Both the position numbers and the translations under genes were made by a program. A DNA stretch of 64,000 nt. It comes from Deinococcus roseus (GTDB lineage: Bacteria; Deinococcota; Deinococci; Deinococcales; Deinococcaceae). Below, one piece after another: positions 42,414 through 50,329 of the stretch. The first letter of the stretch is position 1, and the number at the start of each line of letters is the position of its first letter. Where the stretch lies: positions 66,784-130,783 of the forward strand of contig NZ_BMOD01000013.1 in the NCBI RefSeq assembly GCF_014646895.1, given 5' to 3'. A model generated the notes under the pieces. The model was given only the letters and a program-made list of their open reading frames with translations, made no database searches and was not told the DNA's origin.

Positions 42414-44060
42414 ATGTCAACACTGCAACAACAACTTCAGGAAATGCGTTTACAGGCGAGAACCATTGAGCCAGATTTTGAACCCGAATGTGACCTGCAA
42501 CTCTGCCATTTGATGTTTGAGCATGAACTGGGACAACAGCTCTACAACACGCTGGACAAACCCACCAGGCAAGACGAACGCTGGATGAGCCTGTGCTGTG
42601 CGATTCTGGGGCAACGTGAACGGGCCTATGAACACCTGCTCAGGGCCATTGAAATGGGCTATGAAGAAGCCCAGATTGATCTGGTGCCGCTTCATTACAT
42701 GCTGGGCAAACCCGAAGAGATGTGGCAACTGGTCAACACCCTGGATGTCTCCCAGTTCAGCAAGTTCAATCAGGCCATCTGGTACCGCAACCTCGCCCTG
42801 GTGCATTCTTTAAACAACAATGTCAAGGTGGCCCTGCTGAACATTGAGAAAAGCTGGCAGGTCATTCAGACCGCCCCTGAATTCAAGTTTTATGCCTCTG
42901 AAGTCCTGTTGATGTGTTCCAACCTGCATGCAGCAGTGGGCAACGAAGACAAACGGGTTTATTACCTGTCCAGGGCAGAAGAACTCTGCCAGACCAAATA
43001 CAAATGGCAAATCAAATTGATCATCATGCTGACCAACCTGGACAACACCGATCTGGACGGCATGGTCGATCTGGCCCTGGAGATCATTGAGGGCAGCAAC
43101 AATCCACGCCACGTCGTGATTTCCACAGTGTCCATTGGTCGGATCTTCATGTGTTATGGACAACTTCAAGAAGCCCGCAAGTACTTTGAAGAGGCCCTCT
43201 CCAGAGCCAGGCAGGCTGTGATGAGGGAAAACCTGAGCATCATTTATGGGTACCTGTCCATGATTTACTACAAATTGAAGATGCCACAGAAAATGTGGGT
43301 CATGCTCAACAAAATGAAGCCCCATGCCACCGCTGGCATCGACGAAAGCGTGCTGAAGTGTCAGCTGGCTTACATGGATGACTCCCTGACCCCACAGGAA
43401 GCCCTCCGGCTCAGCGATGAAGCCCTGGCTTACGCAGAATCCAGTGACGTTTTGCTGGAAACCATGCGGGTGTACATGTACCGCTGCGAGGTGTTCCGCA
43501 AGCACTTCCCGGAACGCTTTGAAGCCGCTGTGGACGAACTGGTGCAGTTCATGGTTCGCACAGACCAGTGCAACGGCACTTTTGAAGATTGGATCATCAT
43601 TGAAGAGGTGTTTGATTTCATCAACGTCAAATACCCGGATTTGCTCCCCAAGGTGAGCAGCAACCAGCTGGAAATCCAGACCCTGGGCACAGAACGCATC
43701 CAGTACAATGGCCGGGACCTCAAATTGCCCCTCAGCAAATCCCTGGAGCTCATCGTTTACATCTTGCTGCACAAGAAAGTCTCCCTCAACAGCATCCTGA
43801 CCCATGTTTTTGAAGATTTGGATCCCATCAAGGCCAAGAATTACTTCCACCAGATCAAACACCAGGTGGCCGAAAAAGTGGGGTTGTTGTGGATCGAGTA
43901 TGACAAGAACACCCGTTTGTACAGCATTGAATCCAAGTACCGGGTGGTGCTCGATGTGCAGGAGCACCTGGAGAAAAACCAGAAATCAGACCAGGTGTTT
44001 TTGCCCTCCAGTGGCAGCGAGTGGGTACTGGATTTCAATGGTCGCATCATGCACAGCTGA
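42414..44060 (+). CDS. TPR protein with C-terminal winged helix (transcription regulator)
   Basis: A 548-residue cytoplasmic protein. ATG 42414 is taken over 42393 because AAAGGGA precedes it. Residues about 30-410 form helical hairpins of the TPR type (for example YGQLQEARKYFEEALSRARQ). The last 130 residues hold a short winged helix (LEIQTLGTERIQYNGRDLKLPLSKSLELIVYILLHKKVSLNSILTHVFEDLDPIKAKNYFHQIKHQV) like the DNA-binding domain of BTAD/SARP regulators, but at the C-terminal end. No ATPase domain. Its target is unknown; it converges on the GH32 operon with a shared terminator. Confidence 0.75.
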   Translation: MSTLQQQLQEMRLQARTIEPDFEPECDLQLCHLMFEHELGQQLYNTLDKPTRQDERWMSLCCAILGQRERAYEHLLRAIEMGYEEAQIDLVPLHYMLGKPEEMWQLVNTLDVSQFSKFNQAIWYRNLALVHSLNNNVKVALLNIEKSWQVIQTAPEFKFYASEVLLMCSNLHAAVGNEDKRVYYLSRAEELCQTKYKWQIKLIIMLTNLDNTDLDGMVDLALEIIEGSNNPRHVVISTVSIGRIFMCYGQLQEARKYFEEALSRARQAVMRENLSIIYGYLSMIYYKLKMPQKMWVMLNKMKPHATAGIDESVLKCQLAYMDDSLTPQEALRLSDEALAYAESSDVLLETMRVYMYRCEVFRKHFPERFEAAVDELVQFMVRTDQCNGTFEDWIIIEEVFDFINVKYPDLLPKVSSNQLEIQTLGTERIQYNGRDLKLPLSKSLELIVYILLHKKVSLNSILTHVFEDLDPIKAKNYFHQIKHQVAEKVGLLWIEYDKNTRLYSIESKYRVVLDVQEHLEKNQKSDQVFLPSSGSEWVLDFNGRIMHS

Positions 44061-44075
44061 AAATCCAGAATTCCA

Positions 44076-44106
44076 GGGAAGACCCGAAACGCGGTCTTCC
44101 CTTTTT
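44076..44106. terminator. Bidirectional terminator between converging genes
   Basis: GGGAAGACC (44076-44084) pairs with GGTCTTCCC (44093-44101), followed by TTTTT on the plus strand and a shorter A/T flank on the other side. It serves the TPR regulator and perhaps the GH32 operon. Confidence 0.8.
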
Positions 44107-44130
44107 GGTTGCTGGACCCTTTGTCCCTGC

Positions 44131-45567
44131 TCAGCGGTAACTTTGCAGTTCACACACCATCCCAGAGAGCACCTGCACCGTTCCACGGGTGCTGTAGCAG
44201 GAGATGCTGACCGGGCCGCAATTGGGATACAGCACCTCGGAAAACACCACCCGCCCGCCCTCTGCAAAAACCTCGATGGAAGACCAGTCCAGCAGAATGC
44301 GCAGCTTCAGGGGATCGTTTTTCAGGGTGAGGGGTGCGGTGTGGAGGCCATTGAAGCCTTCTTCTGGAAAGGCACTGTTTCTGCGCAGGAAAAGCTCGTC
44401 CTGCTGGTAACCCAGCTGCATTTCCAGAAACCCACAAAAACGGAAGTTGAGGCCAAATTCTGCAGTGTCCTGGGGCTGGATTTCCAGGTGCAGTTCCAGT
44501 GCAGCGTGCCCTTGGGCGTGAAGCAGCACCTCCTGATGGGGTTGCAAGGTGGGGGAAGGCAAGCGCTGAGAGGACAGGCGCAACTGAGAAAGTTCAGAAA
44601 TGGGATGCTGCACCAGTTCCAGTCCGGTTTCACCGCTTTTCAGAGACAGGCTTCTGGGGATGGACATCTGGCCGTTCCAGGCATGAAAGTCCAGTTTTCT
44701 GGCGTATTGCCAGTTGTTCATCCAGCCCAGCCAGACGGTGCGTTCGGGATGGTTGGCCACACTGAGGGCAGCATAGAAGTCCTTGCCGTGGTCCACCCAT
44801 CTGGCATCCTGGGTGGGCGCAAAAGTTTCACCATCGAAGTGCCCCACCCAGTACTGGCATCCCGATCCGCCATGCGGTCCTCCGGGGAAGACATCCACTT
44901 TGAGCACCCAGTGGGTGCTGCCCTGTTCGGTTTCCAGTTCGAAGAGATCCGGGACCTCCCAGATGCCTCCGGTGTGACCGGTGGGTCCAAAGTGGCTTTG
45001 CAGGGTCCAGTTTTTCAGGTCATCGGAGTGGTAAAAGGCAATCTGGTGGTCTTCTGGGAGGGCCAGCAACATCACCCAGCAGTTACAGGCTTCATGCCAG
45101 AACACTTTGGGGTCCCGAAAAGCCGTTTTTTGCTCATCCAGAACGGTGCCGTGTCTGGTCCAGCTTCTGCCCTGATCCAGGCTGTAAGCGAGGCACTGCA
45201 CCTGAATTTCCGTACTGCGCTGGTGTCCGGTGTACAGGGCAACCAGGGGTGGGTTTTCCAAACTGCCAAACCCAGAAGTGTTTTCCTGGTCCAGCACGCA
45301 GCTTCCTGAAAAAACCATGGTTTCCCCATCGTCTTGCAGGGCCACAGGCAACTCTTCCCAGTGGATCAGGTCTTTTGACACGGCGTGTCCCCAGCTCATG
45401 TTGCCCCAGTCGGTGCCGTGAGGGTTGTACTGGTAAAAAAGATGGTATTCCCCGTTCAAAAAGATCAGGCCGTTGGGATCGTTGAGCCAGTTCTTTGCAG
45501 CAGAAAAGTGGTACTGGGGGCGGTGCTGCTCCTGAAACAGCGCCTGGACTGAGGTTTCCTGAATCAT
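44131..45567 (-). CDS. GH32 fructan hydrolase, cytoplasmic, levanase-like
   Basis: A 478-residue enzyme with no signal. The nucleophile is D30 in NWLNDPNG, followed by FRDPKVFW and the acid/base Glu in WEVPD. It shares the EVPD form and the WVDHGKDFYAALSVANHP stretch with the two lipoprotein GH32s but lacks their inserted domain. It ends the binding-protein / MalF / MalG / GH32 operon, overlapping the MalG gene by 4 bases. It would cut imported fructo-oligosaccharides, and possibly the product of GH172 action. Confidence 0.91.
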   Translation of the reverse strand: MIQETSVQALFQEQHRPQYHFSAAKNWLNDPNGLIFLNGEYHLFYQYNPHGTDWGNMSWGHAVSKDLIHWEELPVALQDDGETMVFSGSCVLDQENTSGFGSLENPPLVALYTGHQRSTEIQVQCLAYSLDQGRSWTRHGTVLDEQKTAFRDPKVFWHEACNCWVMLLALPEDHQIAFYHSDDLKNWTLQSHFGPTGHTGGIWEVPDLFELETEQGSTHWVLKVDVFPGGPHGGSGCQYWVGHFDGETFAPTQDARWVDHGKDFYAALSVANHPERTVWLGWMNNWQYARKLDFHAWNGQMSIPRSLSLKSGETGLELVQHPISELSQLRLSSQRLPSPTLQPHQEVLLHAQGHAALELHLEIQPQDTAEFGLNFRFCGFLEMQLGYQQDELFLRRNSAFPEEGFNGLHTAPLTLKNDPLKLRILLDWSSIEVFAEGGRVVFSEVLYPNCGPVSISCYSTRGTVQVLSGMVCELQSYR

Positions 45568-46391
45568 TGCTTCACGGCTCCCATGGTCAGGCCCGACACG
45601 ATGCGCTTCTGCATGAAGAAGGAAAACAGCATCACCGGAAGGGAAAACAGGATGGACATGGCCGCCATGGCCCCCCAGTCCACGCTGTACTGGGTGTTGA
45701 ATTCTGCGATGGCGATGGGGGCAGTTTTGGCATTCACAGTGGTGAGGAGAAGCGAAAACAGAAACTCATTCCAGGAGGTCAGGAAGGCGAAAATCGCGGT
45801 CACCGCAATGCCTCCACTCGCAACAGGCACAATCACCCGGATCAGGGCACCGAAACGGGAGCAACCATCCACCCGTGCGGCTTCTTCAATGGCGGTTGGG
45901 AAGCCTTCAAAGAAACTGCACATCAGCCAGATCGATAAGGGCAAATTGATGGTGGTGTGGGCCAGAATCACCGCCAGGTGGGTGTCGATCAGGTGCAGGT
46001 TCTTCATGAAATTGAACAGGGGCACCCCGATGGAGATGTAGGGAATCATGCGGGCACACAGGGCCAGCACCAGAAAAAGCCTGCCGGGAACGGTGGAATA
46101 GCGGGTGATCCCGTAAGCTGCTGGCACCGAGAGCACCAGGGAAAGCAGCGTGCTGCACAGCGCAATGATCAGGCTGTTGGAGAAGGATTTGAGGGTGCCA
46201 GGGTTGGCCAGCACGGTCAGGTAATTCTGCAAACTGAAGGCCTCTGGCAGCAAAGTGGGCGGCACGGTGATGGCGTCCACTGCAGGCTTTAAAGAGGTGG
46301 AGAGCAGGTAGAAGTAGGGAAACACGTAGGCGGAGAGGAACAGCAGGATGGCAAATCCAGCGATCAATTGCAGGGTCAGGCGGGGGGTCAT
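45564..46391 (-). CDS. CUT1 ABC sugar permease, MalG type (fructan locus 2)
   Basis: A 275-residue permease with six membrane segments. The EAA loop reads IEEAARVDGCSRFGALIRVIVP. It is 10 bases after the MalF-type gene and overlaps the GH32 start (ATGA). Confidence 0.9.
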   Translation of the reverse strand: MTPRLTLQLIAGFAILLFLSAYVFPYFYLLSTSLKPAVDAITVPPTLLPEAFSLQNYLTVLANPGTLKSFSNSLIIALCSTLLSLVLSVPAAYGITRYSTVPGRLFLVLALCARMIPYISIGVPLFNFMKNLHLIDTHLAVILAHTTINLPLSIWLMCSFFEGFPTAIEEAARVDGCSRFGALIRVIVPVASGGIAVTAIFAFLTSWNEFLFSLLLTTVNAKTAPIAIAEFNTQYSVDWGAMAAMSILFSLPVMLFSFFMQKRIVSGLTMGAVKQ

Positions 46392-46401
46392 GGCATCCTC
46401 C

Positions 46402-47334
46402 TCAGTGCTTTCCGGGCTTCCAGATGGAGAAAAAGAGCGTCAGGCTGGCGATGAGTAAGCCCACCAGAAACAATGTCGCGGTGGCAGAAGAGGACCCGAG
46501 GTCTCCGTAACGCACCATTTCGCGGTAAATTTGCAGGCTCAGCACATCGGTGGAGAACTGCGGGCCGCCTCCGGTCATCACCCAGATGATGTCGAAGGTG
46601 CGGGCTGCGTCGATGCCGCGCAAGATCAGCACCACGGCAATCACGGGCCTTAAAAGCGGCAGGATGATGTGCATGAACACCTGCAAAGGACTGGCTCCGT
46701 CGATGTTGGCGGCTTCTTTGAGTTCAACAGGGATGTTCTGCAGCCCGGCGTAAAGGATCATGGAAACGAAGCAGGTGGTGAGCCACACATCGGGCAAAGT
46801 CACCGAGTAGATGGCCAGGTCAGGGCTGCTCAGCCAGTTGATGTCGTTGGGGGTTTTGATCAGGTGCATCCAGTACAGCACCCAGTTCACAATGCCGAAA
46901 TTGTCGATCAGCATGAAGCGCCACAGGATCCCCCCCACCAGGGGGGAGATCATCAGCGGGAAGAGGAAGACGGTGCGCATCAGGTCGGATTTCCTGCCCA
47001 GGAAGGAGAAAAGCAGTGCAGAGGTGAACCCGAGCAGGAATTCGGCAAGCAGGGTGACAGCGGTGTACTGCAGGGTTCTGCCCACCGAAGTTCTGACCCG
47101 ACTGGAGGAAAAGAGTTCCAGGTAATTTTGCAGGCCCGCGAAAGTGCTGCTGTCGGGATTGGTGAGTTTGATGTGCTGGAAGCTGTTGTACACCAGAATC
47201 CCCAGCGGATAGAGCATGAAGATGCCAATGAAAATCGCGGCGGGCAGCAGCAGCATGAGGACGTAATTCTGATCGGAGAGGCCCCGCCGGGGTTTCCGGG
47301 GACGGGTGTGCGTCTGGCCGCCACGGCTGACCAT
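46402..47334 (-). CDS. CUT1 ABC sugar permease, MalF type (fructan locus 2)
   Basis: A 310-residue permease, EAA loop LKEAANIDGASPLQVFMHIILP. Its ATG shares one base with the binding-protein stop (TGATG), so translation is coupled, unlike the other two importers where a hairpin separates or re-orders these genes. Confidence 0.9.
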   Translation of the reverse strand: MVSRGGQTHTRPRKPRRGLSDQNYVLMLLLPAAIFIGIFMLYPLGILVYNSFQHIKLTNPDSSTFAGLQNYLELFSSSRVRTSVGRTLQYTAVTLLAEFLLGFTSALLFSFLGRKSDLMRTVFLFPLMISPLVGGILWRFMLIDNFGIVNWVLYWMHLIKTPNDINWLSSPDLAIYSVTLPDVWLTTCFVSMILYAGLQNIPVELKEAANIDGASPLQVFMHIILPLLRPVIAVVLILRGIDAARTFDIIWVMTGGGPQFSTDVLSLQIYREMVRYGDLGSSSATATLFLVGLLIASLTLFFSIWKPGKH

Positions 47335-48593
47335 CAGCGGTAATTCTCGACTTCGGAAAGGGCCCAGTCCACGGCCTGCTCGGGGGTTTTCTTGCCAGAG
47401 AAAGCGTCCTGGATCATGGGGACCAGCACCTCATCGGTGATCTGCTGCCAGCTTTCCACCCTGGGGCGTCCGGCGGTGTTCTTGAAGTTCAGGGTTTTGA
47501 TCAGGGCAGAGAGGTGCTCATAACCGGGTTTTTTCTGGTAGGAGGCGAAGGCGGATTTGCGGGCAGCCAGTCCCAGTGGGGCATCCAGACCCAGCACGTT
47601 GTTCTGGTAGGCGAACTTGACGAATTCTTCTGCCAGGGCTTTCTTTTTGGAGGTCTTTGGCACGATGTTGTACCAGGACCCGGCAATGGCGGCTGCGCCT
47701 GACTTCCCTCCAATGATGGGGGCCGCGCCGACTTTGCCTTCCACTTTTGAGTCTTCGGGGGTGAGCTTGTAGGCATGTGCCCAGAAGATGGTCATGGCGC
47801 TCTTGCCCTGGTAAAAGAGCTGCTGGGCGGCGTTCCAGTCCACATCCAGGGGTTGAGGGGAAACCTTCTGGGTGCGGTACAGGTCGGTCAGGTACTTCAG
47901 GGCAGAGACGTATTCATTGCGGTACTGCTTTAAAGCGTTGCCTTTGTCGTCCACAAAGAGGCCCTTCGCTCCGGCCTGCAGGGCGTAGGCCAGGAATTCG
48001 GTTTCCACCTTGCCTTTGACATCGGTGCCGTACAGGTCGATGATGCCGTCTTTGTTGGTGTCCCGCGTGAAGAATTTTGCAGCATCCTGAAAGGTTTTCC
48101 AGGTGGTGGGGACTTTGAGGTCGTATCCGAACTGCTTTTTGAAGTCTGCTTTGTTTCTGGGGTCTGCAAAGAGGTCTTTGCGGTAGAGCAGGATTTCGGC
48201 GTTGGTCCAGGTGGGCATGCCAATGTAGTGACCGCCGTACTGGGCATCTGCCAACAAAGCCGGGAAGATGTCTTTCCTCACCGCTGCAGTGAAGAGGCTG
48301 TCCAGGGGTTCTGCAAAACCCTGCAGCATGGGAAGCCAGGCCACATCCACCGTCGCCACATCAAATGAAGCGCTACCGGAAGCCATCTCTGCAGAGAGCT
48401 TTTCCAGCACCCCGGCGTAGGGCACATTCACAAAAGTGACTTTGTTTCCGGTGGTTTTTTCCCATTTTTTGGCGATGGCTTCCTGCAACTGGAAGCCTCC
48501 CCCTTCCACCAGCACGGTGAGGGTTTCGGCCTGGGCGGCCTGGGCAAGCAGGGCGAGAGACAAAAGGGACAGCAGTGGTCTGGTGCGTTTCAT
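47334..48593 (-). CDS. CUT1 ABC sugar-binding protein (fructan locus 2)
   Basis: A 419-residue secreted binding protein. ATG 48593 has GGAG 6 bases before it and opens a signal peptide (LLSLLSLALLAQAAQA). The mature part starts ETLTVLVEGGGFQLQEAIAKKWEKTTG, typical of family 1. It is first in its operon, behind a strong LacI-controlled promoter. Facing a GH172 gene and linked to GH32, it may carry difructose anhydrides or fructo-oligosaccharides (inference). Confidence 0.9.
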   Translation of the reverse strand: MKRTRPLLSLLSLALLAQAAQAETLTVLVEGGGFQLQEAIAKKWEKTTGNKVTFVNVPYAGVLEKLSAEMASGSASFDVATVDVAWLPMLQGFAEPLDSLFTAAVRKDIFPALLADAQYGGHYIGMPTWTNAEILLYRKDLFADPRNKADFKKQFGYDLKVPTTWKTFQDAAKFFTRDTNKDGIIDLYGTDVKGKVETEFLAYALQAGAKGLFVDDKGNALKQYRNEYVSALKYLTDLYRTQKVSPQPLDVDWNAAQQLFYQGKSAMTIFWAHAYKLTPEDSKVEGKVGAAPIIGGKSGAAAIAGSWYNIVPKTSKKKALAEEFVKFAYQNNVLGLDAPLGLAARKSAFASYQKKPGYEHLSALIKTLNFKNTAGRPRVESWQQITDEVLVPMIQDAFSGKKTPEQAVDWALSEVENYR

Positions 48594-48657
48594 GACAGAC
48601 TCCTCTGGAGAGGGGCAGGTGGGTTCTGGCCCTCGCTGGGTTGTGGTTATGGACCTG

Positions 48658-48686
48658 ACTATAGACCCAATTGACAAGGTTGTCAA
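48658..48686 (-). promoter_or_regulatory. Promoter and operator 1 of fructan operon 2
   Basis: On the minus strand TTGACA (48681-48686), a 17-base spacer and TATAGT (48658-48663). The operator TTGACAA-GG-TTGTCAA (48671-48686) covers the -35, so binding would shut the promoter. Confidence 0.82.
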
Positions 48687-48703
48687 CAGCAAGACAGAGA
48701 CCA

Positions 48704-48727
48704 TTGACAAGGTTGTCAATTCGGGTT
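48704..48727 (+). promoter_or_regulatory. Operator 2 and -35 box of the GH172 gene
   Basis: TTGACAA-GG-TTGTCAA (48704-48719) is an exact copy of operator 1, spaced 33 bases centre to centre, about three helical turns. Its TTGACA can serve as the plus-strand -35 for the GH172 gene, with a weak -10 after 17-18 bases. Confidence 0.78.
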
Positions 48728-48824
48728 TAAGGTGATGGCAACAAAGCAAGCCACTGGGTCCAGGACAACCCCTTTCCTTTACTCATGTCTGGGCTTTGTC
48801 ACTTCTTACCCCCAGGAGAAAAAC

Positions 48825-49946
48825 ATGGACGTCTGGAACCCGAACAGCCCGCTCGGTGGGCTCCCCTTTGTCAAAAAAGCCCGCACCCTCAGAGAATCCA
48901 GCTACGACCGCACGGGCGGAAACCGCGACTTCCGGGTGGTCCCTGCAGGCGCAACCGAAGTCCTGATCGACCGCGAAGGGACTGGATGCATCAAGCACAT
49001 CTGGATGACCACCCGCTGCTACGCCCCCCACTACCTGCGCAAACTGGTGCTGGAAATGTACTGGGATGGCGAGGAGAACCCCAGCGTGCGGGTGCCCTTC
49101 GGAGACTTTTTCGGAATCGGTCACGCCACCTGCAAACACTACGTGTCTTTGCCCCTCTCGATGGTCTTCGGAGAGCGCAGAGGTCCCAAGGGTCCCTTTG
49201 CAGCCTCCATGAACTGCTACTTCCCTATGCCCTTCGGAAGCCGCGCAAAAATCCAGATCATCAACGAATCGGAAAGCCCCATCGAGAACCTGTTCTTCTA
49301 CATCGATTACGAACTCTACACCGATGAGGCCCCCGCAGACCTCGGGCGATTCCATGCCACCTGGCACCGCGAAAACCCCTGCGAACCCGTGGTCTACGAA
49401 GCCACAGAGGAAAATCCTGCTCCCTGGGACCTCCCCGGCCTGAACACCACTGGAGACGACAACTACGTGATTCTGGATGCAGAAGGCGAGGGGCACTATG
49501 TGGGCTGCGTGCTCAACATCGACAACTTCGACGCTTCAAATCAGGTCTACACCTGGCCCGGAGAAGGGGACGACATGATCTTCGTGGACGGCGAATCCTG
49601 GCCCCCGCAGATCCACGGCACCGGCACCGAAGATTACTTCAACTGCGCCTGGGGCTTCCCCAGTGGCGAATATGCTGGACCCTACCACGGCATCTCGCTG
49701 GGCAGCGACATTCAGGAGCATTTCGGCAAGTGGAGTTTGTACCGCTGGCACATCGAAGACCCCATCCGCTTCTCCAAATCCATCCGGGTCACCATCGAGC
49801 ACGGCCACGCCAATGACCAGGGCAACGATTACTCCAGCGTGGGCTACTGGTACCAGCTGGAGCCCCACAAACCCCTCCCGGAACTTCCCCCTGTGGAAGA
49901 CCGCCTGCCCAGACGCTGGCCTGAACACGGGCTCTGGGACAAGTGA
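48825..49946 (+). CDS. GH172 (DUF2961) glycosidase, candidate difructose-anhydride enzyme
   Basis: A 373-residue cytoplasmic protein. ATG 48825 is chosen for AGGAG 6 bases before it; the upstream 31 codons overlap the promoter. The family signature IHGTGTEDYFNCAWGFP (about 263-279, with E269) and the paired jelly-roll layout mark GH172, whose known members make or cut alpha-fructofuranosyl linkages such as difructose dianhydride I, or act on D-arabinofuranosides. It is divergent from a CUT1/GH32 operon with shared operators, so a fructan or difructose-anhydride substrate is favoured. No signal peptide. Confidence 0.85.
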   Translation: MDVWNPNSPLGGLPFVKKARTLRESSYDRTGGNRDFRVVPAGATEVLIDREGTGCIKHIWMTTRCYAPHYLRKLVLEMYWDGEENPSVRVPFGDFFGIGHATCKHYVSLPLSMVFGERRGPKGPFAASMNCYFPMPFGSRAKIQIINESESPIENLFFYIDYELYTDEAPADLGRFHATWHRENPCEPVVYEATEENPAPWDLPGLNTTGDDNYVILDAEGEGHYVGCVLNIDNFDASNQVYTWPGEGDDMIFVDGESWPPQIHGTGTEDYFNCAWGFPSGEYAGPYHGISLGSDIQEHFGKWSLYRWHIEDPIRFSKSIRVTIEHGHANDQGNDYSSVGYWYQLEPHKPLPELPPVEDRLPRRWPEHGLWDK

Positions 49947-49993
49947 AAGCAGAGAGGCCCCGCTGGAGACGGCGGGGTTGTGTGTTTTTGGGG

Positions 49994-50091
49994 CCGAGAG
50001 CCGAGAGCCGAGAGCTGAGAGCTGAGAGCTGAGAGCTGAGAGCTGAGAGCTGAGAGCTGAGAGCTGAGAGCTGAGAGCTGAGAGCTGAGAG
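49994..50091. repeat. Heptamer array, 14 units (3 CCGAGAG + 11 CTGAGAG)
   Basis: A perfect 98-base head-to-tail array: three CCGAGAG then eleven CTGAGAG. The uniformity of the last eleven suggests recent slippage growth, so length may vary between strains. Confidence 0.9.
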
Positions 50092-50195
50092 CATCGTGGT
50101 TTAAGGGGACTCACCTGTCAAACCATCAAGCCATCCCAGATGGCATAAAATCACCTGCTTCATGTCTGAAAGCTTCAGCATAAGCCCTGGGTTTG

Positions 50196-50216
50196 CCCTC
50201 GGCCCTCGGCCCTCGG
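50196..50216. repeat. CCCTCGG heptamers, three units
   Basis: Three exact units in opposite orientation to 49994-50091, plus one separate unit at 50231-50237. Confidence 0.85.
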
Positions 50217-50272
50217 CGCATTGCTCTTCACCCTCGGCACTTCCCCCTTGCACCTTGCAATGCACAAAGCGT

Positions 50273-50296
50273 TATACTGTTTGACAACGTTGTAAA
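50273..50296 (+). promoter_or_regulatory. lacI -10 box and self-operator
   Basis: TATACT (50273-50278) is the -10; TTGACAACGTTGTAAA (50281-50296) directly after it differs from the 48671/48704 operators at three positions. Repression of its own gene is likely. Confidence 0.7.
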
Positions 50297-50329
50297 CGAT
50301 CGAAAACCCCCAGGAAAAGGACTGGATCC

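Larger units (their letters stand above)
49947..50329. other. Gap with inverted heptamer arrays and lacI promoter
   Basis: 383 bases without a gene: 14 CCGAGAG/CTGAGAG units (49994-50091), about 100 bases of plain sequence, CCCTCGG units (50196-50216 and 50231-50237), then the lacI promoter. Sequence between the arrays resembles nothing I know. Confidence 0.7.

Noticed and set aside
49994..50091. CRISPR array
   Set aside because: The repeat unit is 7 bases with no spacers and no cas genes, so it is a simple tandem repeat.
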